Assembly (NCBI GenBank): GCA_032622095.1
Contig: CP136063.1
Span: 83,243,980 to 83,307,979 of the forward strand
Length of the DNA: 64,000 bases
Source: Siphonodentalium dalli
Lineage: Eukaryota; Mollusca; Scaphopoda; Gadilida; Siphonodentaliidae
Reading direction: 5' to 3'
Shown: positions 43,400 to 53,821 of the stretch, one piece after another
Layout of the letters: the number at the start of each line of letters is the position of its first letter
Numbering within the stretch: the stretch's first letter is position 1
Made by a program: the position numbers and the translations under genes
The notes under the pieces: model-generated
Database searches by the model: none
What the model saw: the letters and a program-made list of their open reading frames with translations, nothing else
Told to the model about the DNA's origin: nothing

Positions 43400-43790
43400 C
43401 CCTTTACCCAACAGAAGGGCCCTGTGCCAATGCATTCTCTTATATATGCGAGTCGACCATAGGTCGCCTCGCATATATAAGAGAATGCATTGGCTTAACA
43501 CATTAAAAATTATAAAATTGTTAAAGAATGTAAGAAAAAATGGTAAAAAGTGTTAAAAAAAGATTATTTTTAGGCCAATGCATTCTCTTATATATGCGAG
43601 GCGACCTATGGTCGACTCGCATATATAAGAGAATGCATTGGCACAGGGCATAACTGTAACTATCACAATGTGGTCAAGGAGCCGTTCCAATGATATCCAT
43701 ATTTGTATGGTTCTATTGAGACAGACCGAAGATATTTTAGGCTGTTGAAGCTTTATTTGGCCGATTTTGGCCGTTTTGTTGGGTAAAGGG
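43400..43790. mobile_element. TTAA double-hairpin MITE, copy 4
   Basis: TTAA at 43396-43399 and 43791-43794; 391 bp. Both hairpins intact (about 43428-43494 and 43574-43642), loops mutually reverse-complementary. Confidence 0.88.
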
Positions 43791-43799
43791 TTAATCCAA

Positions 43800-44113
43800 C
43801 TGAAACCCCTCCCTTGAACCAGACCAAAGTCCCAAGTTAGGGATACTCTATTTGCACATCCCCCCTTTGGGTTGGAAATTTCCAACTGGTGCCTCAAGTC
43901 TTCCATTTTCATTGGAATTCAACATGACACCCCTAAGTACAGAAGTTATGTGGCTGTAAAAACAACAAATTTCTCATTGGATACTGGTCAAACCACGATT
44001 AAAATTTCAACCAATTTTTCGTGTAAAATTTCCAACATATATGTTGTAGCAGACATGAAAATTCCAACTGTTGAGTCCCCCCCTGCAATAACAGAGGAAA
44101 CTAATATACTCAC
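43800..44113. repeat. Intron sequence with 'GTTGGAAATTTCCAAC' repeat
   Basis: GGTTGGAAATTTCCAACTGG and related pieces occur here and at 29930-30005 and 57340-57365. No gene. Confidence 0.45.
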
Positions 44114-44350
44114 GTGAATAGAGATCACACAATTTATGAGCTGTGACGTTTGAACCAGGAGTTAATGGACTGTGGCGACTGAGCACACAGATGGCACTAT
44201 TATAACAGTAGCTGAAACTCGCACAATCAAACTTTTCCTCCACGGCGCAGTCAGCTGCACAGTCGTCAACACTGATTCCAGTCAACTCGACATCATCGGC
44301 GTGTAGCATTATGCTGTTATGCTGAACTTTGAACTTCTTCAGTAGTTCAG
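44114..44350 (-). CDS. PAN gene exon 7: PAN/apple-like module 2
   Basis: Acceptor GCTGTTGCAG, donor GTGAGTAT. Six-cysteine module (DDCAADCAVEEKFDC, ASFSYC, NSAIC, KLCDLYS), spacing C-x3-C-x7-C-x5-C-x5-C-x19-C, sequon NVT. Phase 1 at both ends. A palindromic MITE begins 31 nt upstream of the acceptor. Confidence 0.9.
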
Positions 44351-44381
44351 CTGCAACAGCAAATCAGTATGTGTAAACATA

Positions 44382-44524
44382 CAGTAATGCTCTAAGTAAT
44401 CGACTTCTTAACTACAGCAGAATTATGGGTAACTTTTCAGGATTTAGTCGGAAATATGGCTTGTTGCCATTCATCGGAAAGCTCTCTGCTGTGGTTAAGA
44501 AGTCGATTACTTAGAGCATTACTG
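44382..44524. mobile_element. TA-flanked palindromic MITE, copy 7 (right arm shortened)
   Basis: TA flanks. Variants are mirrored: GCTCTAAG/CTTAGAGC and GACTTCTTAA/TTAAGAAGTC. About 70 bp of the right arm is missing next to the centre. Confidence 0.85.
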
Positions 44525-45109
44525 TACACTCAAACTCATACTCACATATTGAGTCTATCGCAGTCTTATTGACATATCATTGTTCAGAAGTATGAATAAA
44601 TTAAAGCCATATGGCGGTTTACGCTCCAAAATACATATAATATTATTCACTTTTCAATTTTTCCTGGTATAGAAATAGGTCAATCAATATCTGAACTACC
44701 TATCTACGATCATTCTGTAACCCAAAAAAACAGCCATTTGCAAAACATGGAACAGAAAAAGCGTTCCGTGTTAATCTATTCCTGATATGGTAGAAAAAAA
44801 GAGAGTTCATCTGACTTCTGACAAAAAATTTAAAACGGCTGGAAAATGGCTGTGACTTTGGAAAGTGTTTTTAAAAGTGTGAAGCCGGTATATCAATATT
44901 TCATGTATTTATTGACGTATCGTATCCGTCGCTCCAGATTTGTAGACAAAATTTGCAGATTCGAATGAGCCATGTTTGTTTAAAATTCAGTTTTGAACTC
45001 TTTGAAAATTCTGGATTGATTTGCAAATAAAATAATTGACTAGTCGATCTTCAGGTAATGAGGGAGGAGCCTGAGAACACAGTATTTGTTTTTATTTGGC
45101 CTTACCCAA
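44525..45109. other. Intron sequence, nothing recognised
   Basis: AT-rich, no supported exon or element. The last eight bases form the left target duplication of the next MITE. Confidence 0.4.
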
Positions 45110-45560
45110 CATGCCTGAGTTTAGTGTGCCTGTCATTTGCAGAATGAGGTCCCCAGAGGGTGAATTTAGTGATGCTATCCCACATAGCAGGCTAGATTCA
45201 CTAAATTCACCCTCTGGGGACCTCATTCTGCTTTGGCCTCATCTTCTCTGGAAAGTTACTCTATTATCAAATTTATATAGAAATTAACTTCTTCACATAG
45301 ATTCTATTTCTTTTTTAGTTTAGTTTCTCTATATACCCAAATTGGCAGATGACACTTTGCAAAATCAAGGTTCCCAATGGGTTTACATCACAATATTCAC
45401 CATTTGGGAACTTCAATCTGAGTCTATGTCTCCCACAGCAGATGAGGCCATGCAGAATGAGGTCCACAGAGGGTGAATTTGGTCATGCAGGATAGAATCA
45501 CTAAATTCACCCTCTGGGGACCTAATTTTGCAAATGTCAGACACTCTAAACTCAGGTATG
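45110..45560. mobile_element. hAT-type MITE 'GAATGAGGTCCCC', copy 3 (complete)
   Basis: 8-bp direct repeats TTACCCAA at 45102-45109 and 45561-45568. Ends CATGCCTGAGTTTAG and CTAAACTCAGGTATG. Two GAATGAGGTCCCCAGAG hairpins lie near the two ends with a ~230-bp centre. 451 bp. Confidence 0.85.
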
Positions 45561-45602
45561 TTACCCAAAAGTAATGAGTTCATGCCTATCAAATCACTCA
45601 TA

Positions 45603-45818
45603 CAGTAATGCCCTAAATAAACGACTCCTTAACCACAGCAGAATTATGAGTAACTTTTCAGGATTTAGTCGGAAATATGGCTTGTTGCCATTCATTGGAA
45701 AGCTCATCGGAAATGAAAGCTGTCCGATGAATTGTACAAGCCATATTTCTGTCTAAATCCTGAAAAGTTACCCATAATTCTGCTGTGGTTAAGGAGTCGT
45801 TTATATAGGGCACTACTG
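45603..45818. mobile_element. TA-flanked palindromic MITE, copy 8
   Basis: CAGTAATGCCC ... GGGCACTACTG with TA flanks. The right end is 24 nt from the splice donor of exon 6. Mirrored ACGACTCC/GGAGTCGT variant at both ends. Confidence 0.85.
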
Positions 45819-45842
45819 TAGATGTAATTCTAATGTACAAAC

Positions 45843-45896
45843 CTTTATTAATATTTCTTGAGAAACCATTATAGACTATGGTGTTCACAGCAACGG
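45843..45896 (-). CDS. PAN gene exon 6: short linker exon
   Basis: Acceptor GACTTGACAG, donor GTTTGTAC. 54 nt encoding about 18 residues (AVAVNTIVYNGFSRNINK). Phase 1 to phase 1; only this frame lacks a stop, which also fixes the donor choice of exon 5. Confidence 0.7.
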
Positions 45897-45999
45897 CTGT
45901 CAAGTCATACTACAATAGAGATTACGACTGACTTCAGAAGACGAACTATTCAAAGACAAATAATCTTATGCAAAATCAACCTCTTAACCCTTTCATGCG

Positions 46000-46075
46000 C
46001 TGGTGCAGCATTAAATATGGTCCATAGGGAGCCTCACATATATAAGAGAATGCACTGGCTTACAAAGACAAGGTA
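46000..46075. mobile_element. 'TTCATG' hairpin MITE fragment
   Basis: TTAACCCTTTCATG, GCTGGTGCAGCATTAAA and CACATATATAAGAGAATGCA match the family at 2395-2873. Confidence 0.6.
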
Positions 46076-46194
46076 ATTATTGTTATAGTGTTGAACGATT
46101 TGTTGATTAGTCAACGAATTGTTCACCAAAAGTCGACTCCAGAATCCCATCAATTAGTTGCAGTTATATATTAAATTGAGCATGCACTATGTTT

Positions 46195-46672
46195 TATGGT
46201 ACAATACAATATACCGAATAATCCGAATTAAAGCTCCCAAATTACTATTTCTTTGGTTTTGGGGGTAAAAAATATATGATTCGAGTCGAGGAATCCGCAC
46301 ATCAAAGCTCAGAGTGATTAGATATCAATTTAAAAAAAATAATTCTCGACATGTGTACTTATTTGTGGCCTGGAAAAAATTTGTCAAGACAACAGTCTCG
46401 GACAAAACTGCGGATGAAGATGGATAACGCTAAAATGAAGTGGTAATACGGCCAAATTTTTTGATAATCAAGTGATAATACAGCCATATTTCGTTGAATA
46501 ATATGTTGATAAATAACACACTTTTGGAAATTTTATACCACAGTTGACAGTGGTTAGCACTATTTTTTTGTAATAAATCGATTCTGATAAATAAAGCGCA
46601 TTTTGAAGAAATGTTGTTGTTTTTGTAACTTGATGATATGGGGACCCTCTGATCAGATTGAGTACCTTAACT
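46195..46672. mobile_element. 'AGGTACTCAATC' MITE, third copy
   Basis: Shares AATTACTATTTCTTTGG, GGGGGTAAAAAATAT and CAAAGCTCAGAGTGAT with 17337-17657 and ends GATCAGATTGAGTACCTTAA. The left end is decayed. Confidence 0.6.
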
Positions 46673-46968
46673 TATTATCTGAACACTTCTTTAGGGAACT
46701 AATCGTCAATGAGTATTTAGTATAGATGGGTTAAATCAAACTTAGGTGAGAGATTGATCACTTCTATTATTATAGTTTAGTCTAATGAAAGTGTCAATGA
46801 AACTGTAGCTCAACTTGAGGAGGGAACAATTTGGAAAATGTTATGCAGTGCAGTAAATTAATGGGAGGATGAAGAATAACGACAGTTAACAATATAAAGT
46901 AAAACATTGAAAATATTGAATTGATGATGCAAAGGCAATTAGGGTGTCACTTAATAATGAGGTATTGC

Positions 46969-47222
46969 CAAGCCTTGAAATAGGGTGTCTGTCATTTGCA
47001 GAATGAGGTCCCCAGGGGGAGAATTTAGTGATGCTACCCTGCATAGCGGGCTAGCATCACCAAATTCACCCTCTGGGAACCTCATTCTGCTGAGGTGTAA
47101 GCAGAATGAGGTCCCCAGAGGGTGAATTTGGTGATGCTTGCCCACTATGCGGGGTGGCATCACTAAATTCTCCCTCTGTGGACCTCATTCTGCAAATGAC
47201 AGACACGCTATTTCAAGGCTTG
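46969..47222. mobile_element. hAT-type MITE 'GAATGAGGTCCCC', short subfamily, copy 4
   Basis: 8-bp direct repeats GGTATTGC at 46961-46968 and 47223-47230. TIRs CAAGCCTTGAAATAG and CTATTTCAAGGCTTG. Two back-to-back hairpins, 254 bp. Confidence 0.9.
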
Positions 47223-47329
47223 GGTATTGCAGTGTTATCTTAATCGAGAGAATGATGATGAGTTTTATTCTTTTTGTCTCAATTTTTGTTTGTTTAGCAA
47301 TTTAGGGTATGCTTTTATAGTTCTGTGCG

Positions 47330-47830
47330 AATCAAGGTCAATTAAGGAGGGAATTAGAGTGATGCCAAGAGTAAAATTAAAGAAGGCTGTCAGCGGCCAG
47401 GTTTTTTTTTATAATTTTTTTTTCAAATTCAATAGCTCCCATAAAGAGATGATCCTAAACATGCCTGTAAATTTTCAAATAATTTCTTCAATAAATGTGG
47501 GTTGCCAATGAATTCAAATGTGAAATCCAAAATGGTCGGTGATGGCCATGTTTTAACGAATTTCCAAGAATTGAATAAAATGATTGCTCCGGCCCATCTG
47601 GAGGTCACCCCAAGGATCCATATATGAAGTTTGGTGACAACGGATGAGGAATGTGACCAAAGGATTCAGTCAAACAAAGAGTAAAATCCAAGATGGCTCC
47701 CAGTGTGTCCATGTTTTTCATCGAAAATCTTTCAAATTCACTAGCTCCCATCTAGATGTAATCCTAAATATACCTGTAAATTTTCAAAAAATTTCTCCAA
47801 TAAATGCAGACTGCAGGGTGCAAGTTTTCT
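47330..47830. repeat. Dispersed repeat, AAAATCCAAGATGGC modules
   Basis: Degenerate modules related to 21560-22250 (AAAATCCAAGATGGCTCCC, ATTTTCAAATAATTTCTTCA). Confidence 0.55.
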
Positions 47831-48114
47831 GATGATCCGATGAGGTATGTGGTAGGACCCTGTGAATCTATCTTCATACGATTCAGAATATTTCGCCTGA
47901 TTCGATTTTATTCAAAATCGGCTTCCCTGATTCATGTTTTATCCAAATATTTTCCATCAGGGGTATTCCTATTGTTTCTGTGGACTACAGAGTACAAACC
48001 ACACTGTTCTTGTGCTAAGAAACACAAGATACTAACAAACAATTGATCGTACAGATAACAGTGTCGCAAATGATCTATAGATAGAAAGCCAAATCTTTAT
48101 AAGAATGATGTAAG

Positions 48115-48355
48115 CAAGCCTTGAAATAGGGCGTCTGTCATTTGCAGAATGAGGTCCCCAGAGGGTGAATTTAGTGATGCTACCCCGCATAGCGGGGTAG
48201 CATCACCAAATTCACCCTCTGGGGACCTCATTCTGCTTACATCTCAGCAGAATGAGGTTCCCAGAGGGTGAATTTGGCATAGCGGGCTAGCACCACTAAA
48301 TTCACCCTCTGGGGACCTCATTCTGCAAATGACAGACACCCTATTTCAAGGCTTG
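48115..48355. mobile_element. hAT-type MITE 'GAATGAGGTCCCC', short subfamily, copy 5
   Basis: 8-bp direct repeats GATGTAAG at 48107-48114 and 48356-48363; CAAGCCTTGAAATAG ends. 241 bp, two hairpins. Confidence 0.9.
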
Positions 48356-48461
48356 GATGTAAGTCAATCAGGACTCTGGTATTCACAAGAGAATTACATA
48401 CAAACTCATTCAGTGAAATCCTCACTTGTCTGTATACTGTCATAGGTCAAGGAATTCAGAA

Positions 48462-49345
48462 TAGGGTTGAAACGATTAATCGACTAGCTGTAGTCGACGC
48501 TGAAATGTCAGAACGTCGACTCTGAATTTTGCCATCGACTAGTCGGAACACAGTGTATTAGTTACATGTATAACATTTTCAAGATCGATTCCGGCATAAA
48601 CGGTGTTAACTGCGCGTAAGTTACGGTAAGTATAACGTTTGGTGGCACCCGGAATTGACAGTGTTACTAGTATAGACACACATGGTGACCCGACTACGTT
48701 TGAGGTCAAAGACATCACTGCGACATGATGGCAATGATTGACGCGGCTTTATCGTTTGTCGGAGATCGCTTTGATCTAGACACTGTGTATGTTTCAATTG
48801 ATCTCGCACCGTCGGGTTATGATGCGACGCTGTGTGAAGGTCGCTTAAGGTGACGTCATTGGTGCAAACATATATAAATGATACTGACATTAAGAAATGG
48901 CTATCGTATTCTACAACGTAGCCTATGCTATAGGGCGTATTTAGTTGGAGCATTAACATTTTATAGTGACACCGCACGGCACCGGTTTATTTGTGATCAC
49001 GTGACTAAACGATATCTCGAACGCTGATATTAAATTTAAAACCTGTATAAATGATCGTGTTTCTAATCATTATCCACCACATATCTAATTATATAATTTC
49101 ATTCAGTGTGTTGGATAAATATCAAGATGTTTCCTGTATTATTTCCCAAATAAATTGGTGTCTATGCCTGTCTATGCAGTGAAATGCGCTACGCAATAGA
49201 CCGTCATTGCATCAGTCATCAGTGTACGCCATGTACGATGAATTTTCCGTACCATGTTTTGATATCGGGTACCGACTAGTCGACGCAACGCGACTTTTGG
49301 GCCTCGACTAGTCAACTTTGATATTCACTAGTTGTTTCAACACTA
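48462..49345. mobile_element. hAT-like non-autonomous element, 'CGACTAGTCG' type
   Basis: 8-bp direct repeats ATTCAGAA at 48454-48461 and 49346-49353. TIRs TAGGGTTGAAACGATTAAT and TAGTTGTTTCAACACTA. Subterminal regions are rich in TCGACTAGTCG-type motifs, as in many hAT elements. 884 bp, no transposase. Confidence 0.8.
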
Positions 49346-49569
49346 ATTCAGAATGATACAACTTAAATCACATGTTTCAGTACACCGCATGAAATTTGCT
49401 GACTATGAAAGTTCAGGAACACATTATGAAGTGTTAACCCCATCCATGATTCACCTCCATCAGTATTTTTTTTATGAAAATGAGCTTAATTCAATAGTTT
49501 ACTGCATTTCTTGTTATTTATGATATCTTCGGATTGTTGTAAAGTCTATTGCGCAGATGACACATAAAA

Positions 49570-49710
49570 CCTTTCAGTGCCAAGTCCGATTTTTGTATCA
49601 ACCCATATTTCCTTGATAATTTTTCAAATTTATTGATTATAATAATGTAAAAATATGGGTTGATACAAAAATATGGGTTGATACAAAAATCGGACTTGGC
49701 ACTGAAAGGG
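49570..49710. mobile_element. TTAA-type MITE 'CCCTTTCAGTGCCAAGTC', copy 3
   Basis: CCTTTCAGTGCCAAGTCCG to CGGACTTGGCACTGAAAGGG-TTAA; left TTAA mutated to AAAA. Contains an internal duplication of AATATGGGTTGATACAA. Confidence 0.8.
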
Positions 49711-49729
49711 TTAATAGGGTTAGGTTAGG

Positions 49730-51046
49730 TTTTGATTCTCGGGCAATTTATTTTGAGAATCGATGAGGGAGCGAGGGTTTTATTTTTATTTTTTATTTTT
49801 GTTATGGGGATAATGCCCATAGTTTGCATGGGTTATTATACCTTCCCAGGTTAAGAAAATCTAAGGAGAACATTGTTTTGATATAAACTAATGTATTCCA
49901 CTATAAAGAATGACCAACTGTCACATTATACTACCCGTACATCATATATATATTGTTGGTATATTTGATATATGTATGTACCTTTTTATAGTATATATCT
50001 ATTTATATCAGACATGTTTACTTTCATAATTGGAAATAGGGAGATTTGTCCTCAGAAATAGGGAGATTTAGTGAAAAATAGGGAGATTATTTCAATGTCA
50101 GTAACATGGAAAACACTTCATAGTTTTTATTTAAATGTCATAGACTGTTTGTTGCATTTAATTTTAGTTTGCATCTGCCACTTCAGTTACCTGTTTCTTC
50201 ATTTTCTGCATTCAAAGGCACACCCTTTCGGTAGTATTCACAGTTTAGTACATCTATGATTTATGCACAATTAACGGCCGAGTGTCTCTAATTTCTAAAA
50301 TCACTGGGAATAAAATTACGATTTTTCGGTTATGGATCATGCTTTATTTCCAACAAGCCAAAATACAACGATTAAAAATATATTTGCACACTATAAAATG
50401 GTGCTCTCGGATAATTTTGTCGCCAAATATATTCAGTAACATCGGTGAATTTAAACTTAATTAAAGAGAATACGTATGGACAGATTTGTTTGGGGTCAGT
50501 TCGATTCTCGTTCTCTGTTACTGCGTATATAAAACACGGTATACAACAAAGACGGAAACGGAACTAAAACAATCAAAGTTTAAATCGGGATTATACATTT
50601 TATATCTATCTATATACTTTAATATTTATCCATCTATACTATAGTAACTATACATGCTAGCCATAAAAACTTCAAATACTATTAAATTAAACCAGCATAC
50701 ACATCGCCAATACGCACCATATTTCTTTCCGGTTTGCGTTCCCGAAATTGGAAATCACATAATTGTTTACAGCACGGAAACACATTTGACTTAATAAACT
50801 TGGGGTTTGGGCAGCTTGTGGTGACAATATACCTGGTAGTTATCGTTGCCTAGTGTCTGTTGTTGAATACCAACACATACACCATTGTATGACTATCATA
50901 TTCGATGTTTGAAACATAACTAATTTCTCTTTTCTAGTTTCCCATTTTCGTGTTATCATTTGACAGCATCGGTCAATTTGAAAATCGTAATAAAATGCTT
51001 CAACGCAGGCCTTTTTTCCAGACGCGGCTATGCCCGAGAATCAAAA
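49730..51046. mobile_element. Element bounded by 'TTTTGATTCTCGGGCA' inverted repeats
   Basis: TTTTGATTCTCGGGCA at 49730 and TGCCCGAGAATCAAAA ending at 51046. Target duplication not seen. The interior is AT-rich with low-complexity T runs and no recognised frame. Confidence 0.5.
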
Positions 51047-51125
51047 TCTTTTTTTTTTTGGCCTAATTTTACAATTTTATAAATCCATTGACCATTACTT
51101 ATTATGAGGTTTTCCTGTTCATTAT

Positions 51126-51585
51126 CAAGTCTGCGTTTAGTGTGCCTGTCATTTGCACAATGAGGTCCCCAGAGGGTGAATTTAGTGACGCTATCCCGCA
51201 TAGCGTGCTAGCATCACCAAATTCATCCTCTGGGGACCTCATTTTCTCATGGCCTCATCTGTTATTGGAGACATAGACTTAGTTTGAAAATCCCAAATAG
51301 TGAATATTGTGATGTACACCCATTGGGAACCTCGATTATTCAATGTGTCGTCTGCCAATTTGGGGATATAGAGAAACTAAACTAAAAAAGAACTAGAATC
51401 TTTGTGAAGCTGTTTCTCCACAAAGAAAGAATTTGATAGCAAAGAAACTTTTCAGAGAAGATGAGGCATAAGCAGTATGATGTCCCCAGAGGGTGAATAT
51501 TGTGATGCTAGCCCGCTATGTGGGATAGCGTCACTAAATTTACCATCTGGGACCTCATTCTGCAAATGACACAAACTCAGGCTTG
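51126..51585. mobile_element. hAT-type MITE 'GAATGAGGTCCCC', copy 6
   Basis: 8-bp direct repeats TTCATTAT at 51118-51125 and 51586-51593. Ends CAAGTCTGCGTTTAG and AAACTCAGGCTTG. 460 bp. Confidence 0.88.
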
Positions 51586-52017
51586 TTCATTATGGCTAAC
51601 AACTTAAATGATTGCAGAACTGTTTGTGTTCCATCTCTTCAGACTTGATACACTCGAGACAATGATTTGATTCAAGATTTGATGTGATTTCGAATCTTTT
51701 GCCTGATTCAAATCGAGATTCGGTTTGAAATGTAAACCCTGATTCGCAGGGCTCTAGTATGTGTCCAGTAGGGTGCACTGAAGGAATTAGTTGATGGACG
51801 GATGGATGTCAACAGATACCAATAGCTCAAACTTGACTGCATCAAGATGACCTAAAAATCATTCTTATATTGAAATTTGGAATGATGACAAACCACATTT
51901 TTAAAACAACATATCGAGGCATGGTCATTATAAATATAATCAAATAACATCCTTTTAATGACTTGCCTGTCACCTGTTTAACTCATTAATGTATGTGTGA
52001 ACTCACGATAGTTTTAC

Positions 52018-52122
52018 CAGTTGGAACCGGCACATGGAACAAACCAGTATATACAAAATTCTTCATGTTCTCGTATGCTGAGAATATCGAAGGAGCAACT
52101 TTTGCTGGTGCATTGACAATTC
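52018..52122 (-). CDS. PAN gene exon 5: linker
   Basis: Acceptor TTCTCTTTCCAG, donor GTAAAACT. 105 nt encoding IVNAPAKVAPSIFSAYENMK-NFVYTGLFHVPVPT. A stronger-looking GTGAGT 11 nt further on would put exon 6 out of frame, so the weaker donor is chosen. Phase 1 at both ends. Confidence 0.75.
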
Positions 52123-52148
52123 CTGGAAAGAGAAAAAGTTTTGGTTAT

Positions 52149-52564
52149 CAGGTCTCAAAATATGGTGCTGGACATTTGCAGAATGAGGTTCCCAGAGGGT
52201 GAATTTAGTGATGCTATCCTGCACAGCGGCTTAGTATCACCAAATTCATCCTCAGGGGACCTAATTCTATATGGCCTCATCTGCTATTAGAGATATAGAA
52301 ACAGATTTAAGTTCCCAGGTGGTGATGTGCACCCATTGGGCACCTCAATTATGCATTGTGCCATTTGGGGGATAAATAGAAAGTAAACTAAAAAAGAAAA
52401 AGAAGCATTCTAAAGAAACTAAAAAACGTGTTAATTTGATAATAAAGATACTTTCCAGAGAAGATGAGGTCCCCAGAGGGAGAATTTAGTTTAGCTAGCC
52501 TGCTGTGCGGGTAGCATCACTAAATTAACCCTCTAGGGACCCCGGCACCATACTTAGAGGCTTG
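52149..52564. mobile_element. hAT-type MITE 'GAATGAGGTCCCC', copy 7, filling the exon 4-5 intron
   Basis: Ends CAGGTCTCAAAATATGG and CCATACTTAGAGGCTTG. Imperfect duplications TTGGTTAT (52141-52148) and TTGATTAT (52566-52573). 416 of the 459 intron bases are transposon; only 26 nt remain at the acceptor and 17 at the donor. Confidence 0.8.
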
Positions 52565-52581
52565 ATTGATTATTAACATAC

Positions 52582-52809
52582 GTGAGTAGTGATCGCAGAG
52601 TGGAGCCTTGGATAACACCTTTCCTGTCTCGTCGATATGTTTATCACTGAGTAGACACAGTTGATTGGCCGCACAGTAGTCAAAGCTGTTACAACGGATC
52701 CCATTCATATCGGCGCATGCCGCTATACACAAACCAACATTCGCGACATGGTTAAATATCTTCGGAGCCATGTAAATGTCTTTTCGTCCTGGAGTCTTCT
52801 TGAACTCAT
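52582..52809 (-). CDS. PAN gene exon 4: PAN/apple-like module 1
   Basis: Acceptor ATACTTTTGACAG, donor GTATGTTA. Six-cysteine module (LCIAACADMNGIRC, NSFDYC, ANQLC, PLCDHYS) with C-x3-C-x7-C-x5-C-x5-C-x19-C. Phase 1 at both ends. Confidence 0.9.
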
Positions 52810-53076
52810 CTGTCAAAAGTATGATGAAGAAACTGTCAGTCCTTGAAATATGTTCTTAAATTTCTACTTGTCACACGGGACAGGTAGGACCATTTTCTAT
52901 ATGTCTCCTCAAATTTTTTTGTGTGCATACATTAAAACTGGGATCCTGGCAAGTCTATGAGGAGTGGACAGATCATCAGGTGATTTCATTTGGAACACTA
53001 GAGCAAAGATGGAATAAAAGCTCAAACTTAATTACGTCCACAGACAGATGGACATGGTGATTTCAGTATTATAAAC

Positions 53077-53635
53077 TAAGGCCTTGCGAATTGATTCAAA
53101 TTGATGTGATTCAAAATCTTTCATTCGATTTGATTTGATTCGAAATCGGCTGTCCTGATTTAAATATTATCAATTCTTTGTCATCATGTATGTTTGTTAC
53201 AAAGGCTTTATGCAAAGAGACTTCAGATACTAATGAACAATCGGACATAATGGTAACACAAATGTCGCAAATGATCTATAAATAGACCACTGAATTTCCG
53301 TATGAATGAAATATGTCTACCGGGACTACAATGACATGTTGGAATTGCATGTAACTGTACTAGTATATTGCAGATTTCAGTATATGAGGTATTCGATTCA
53401 TTATGGCGATTTGAGTGCTTCTCTGGGCTATCCATGTCTTTTGCTCTTACTTGCTTGATACAATGATTCGACTCAAGATTCGATAAAATTTCAATTAAAT
53501 CACCTGCCTGATTCGAAATGAAACCACCCCATCCCCGATTCGAAGGGCCCTAGTACTAGAATAAGAGTTAATAGAATAGAGTTGATTTAAAATTATAACC
53601 CACCACCACCCCTCCCCTCAATTTGCAGGGCCCTA
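53077..53635. mobile_element. hAT-like non-autonomous element next to exon 3
   Basis: 8-bp direct repeats TTATAAAC at 53069-53076 and 53636-53643. Ends TAAGGCCTTGCGAATTG and CAATTTGCAGGGCCCTA. The right duplication lies 4 nt from the exon 3 splice donor dinucleotide region. Shares GATTCGA-rich blocks with 47853-51756. Confidence 0.75.
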
Positions 53636-53647
53636 TTATAAACTCAC

Positions 53648-53821
53648 CGATGGCAGGAGCCAGGCCGACCAATGTCGCAGAGACATAAATGTTGCTTGCA
53701 TCATAGTTCATTATGACATTTTGGAAACGCAGAGGTGAAGCACCTGAATGTGTAGCCATGGTAACAATAGACCGAAGTTTAACTGCTTTGTCCAAACCTT
53801 CTAGACGAGGGTGGTAGTGGC
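53648..53821 (-). CDS. PAN gene exon 3: unrecognised ectodomain
   Basis: Acceptor CTTATTTTGCAG, donor GTGAGTTT. Encodes about 58 residues including LEGLDKAVKLRSIVTMA and NVIMNYDASNIYVSATLVG. Alternating hydrophobic pattern suggests beta strands. No family recognised. Phase 1 at both ends. Confidence 0.78.

Larger units (their letters stand above)
47853..51756. mobile_element. hAT-like element (3.9 kb) with nested insertions
   Basis: Ends TAGGACCCTGTGAATC and GATTCGCAGGGCTCTA. 8-bp near-repeats GTATGTGG (47845-47852) and GTATGTGT (51757-51764). Inner GATTCGA-rich blocks match the short relative at 53077-53635. Five further elements sit inside it. Confidence 0.6.
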
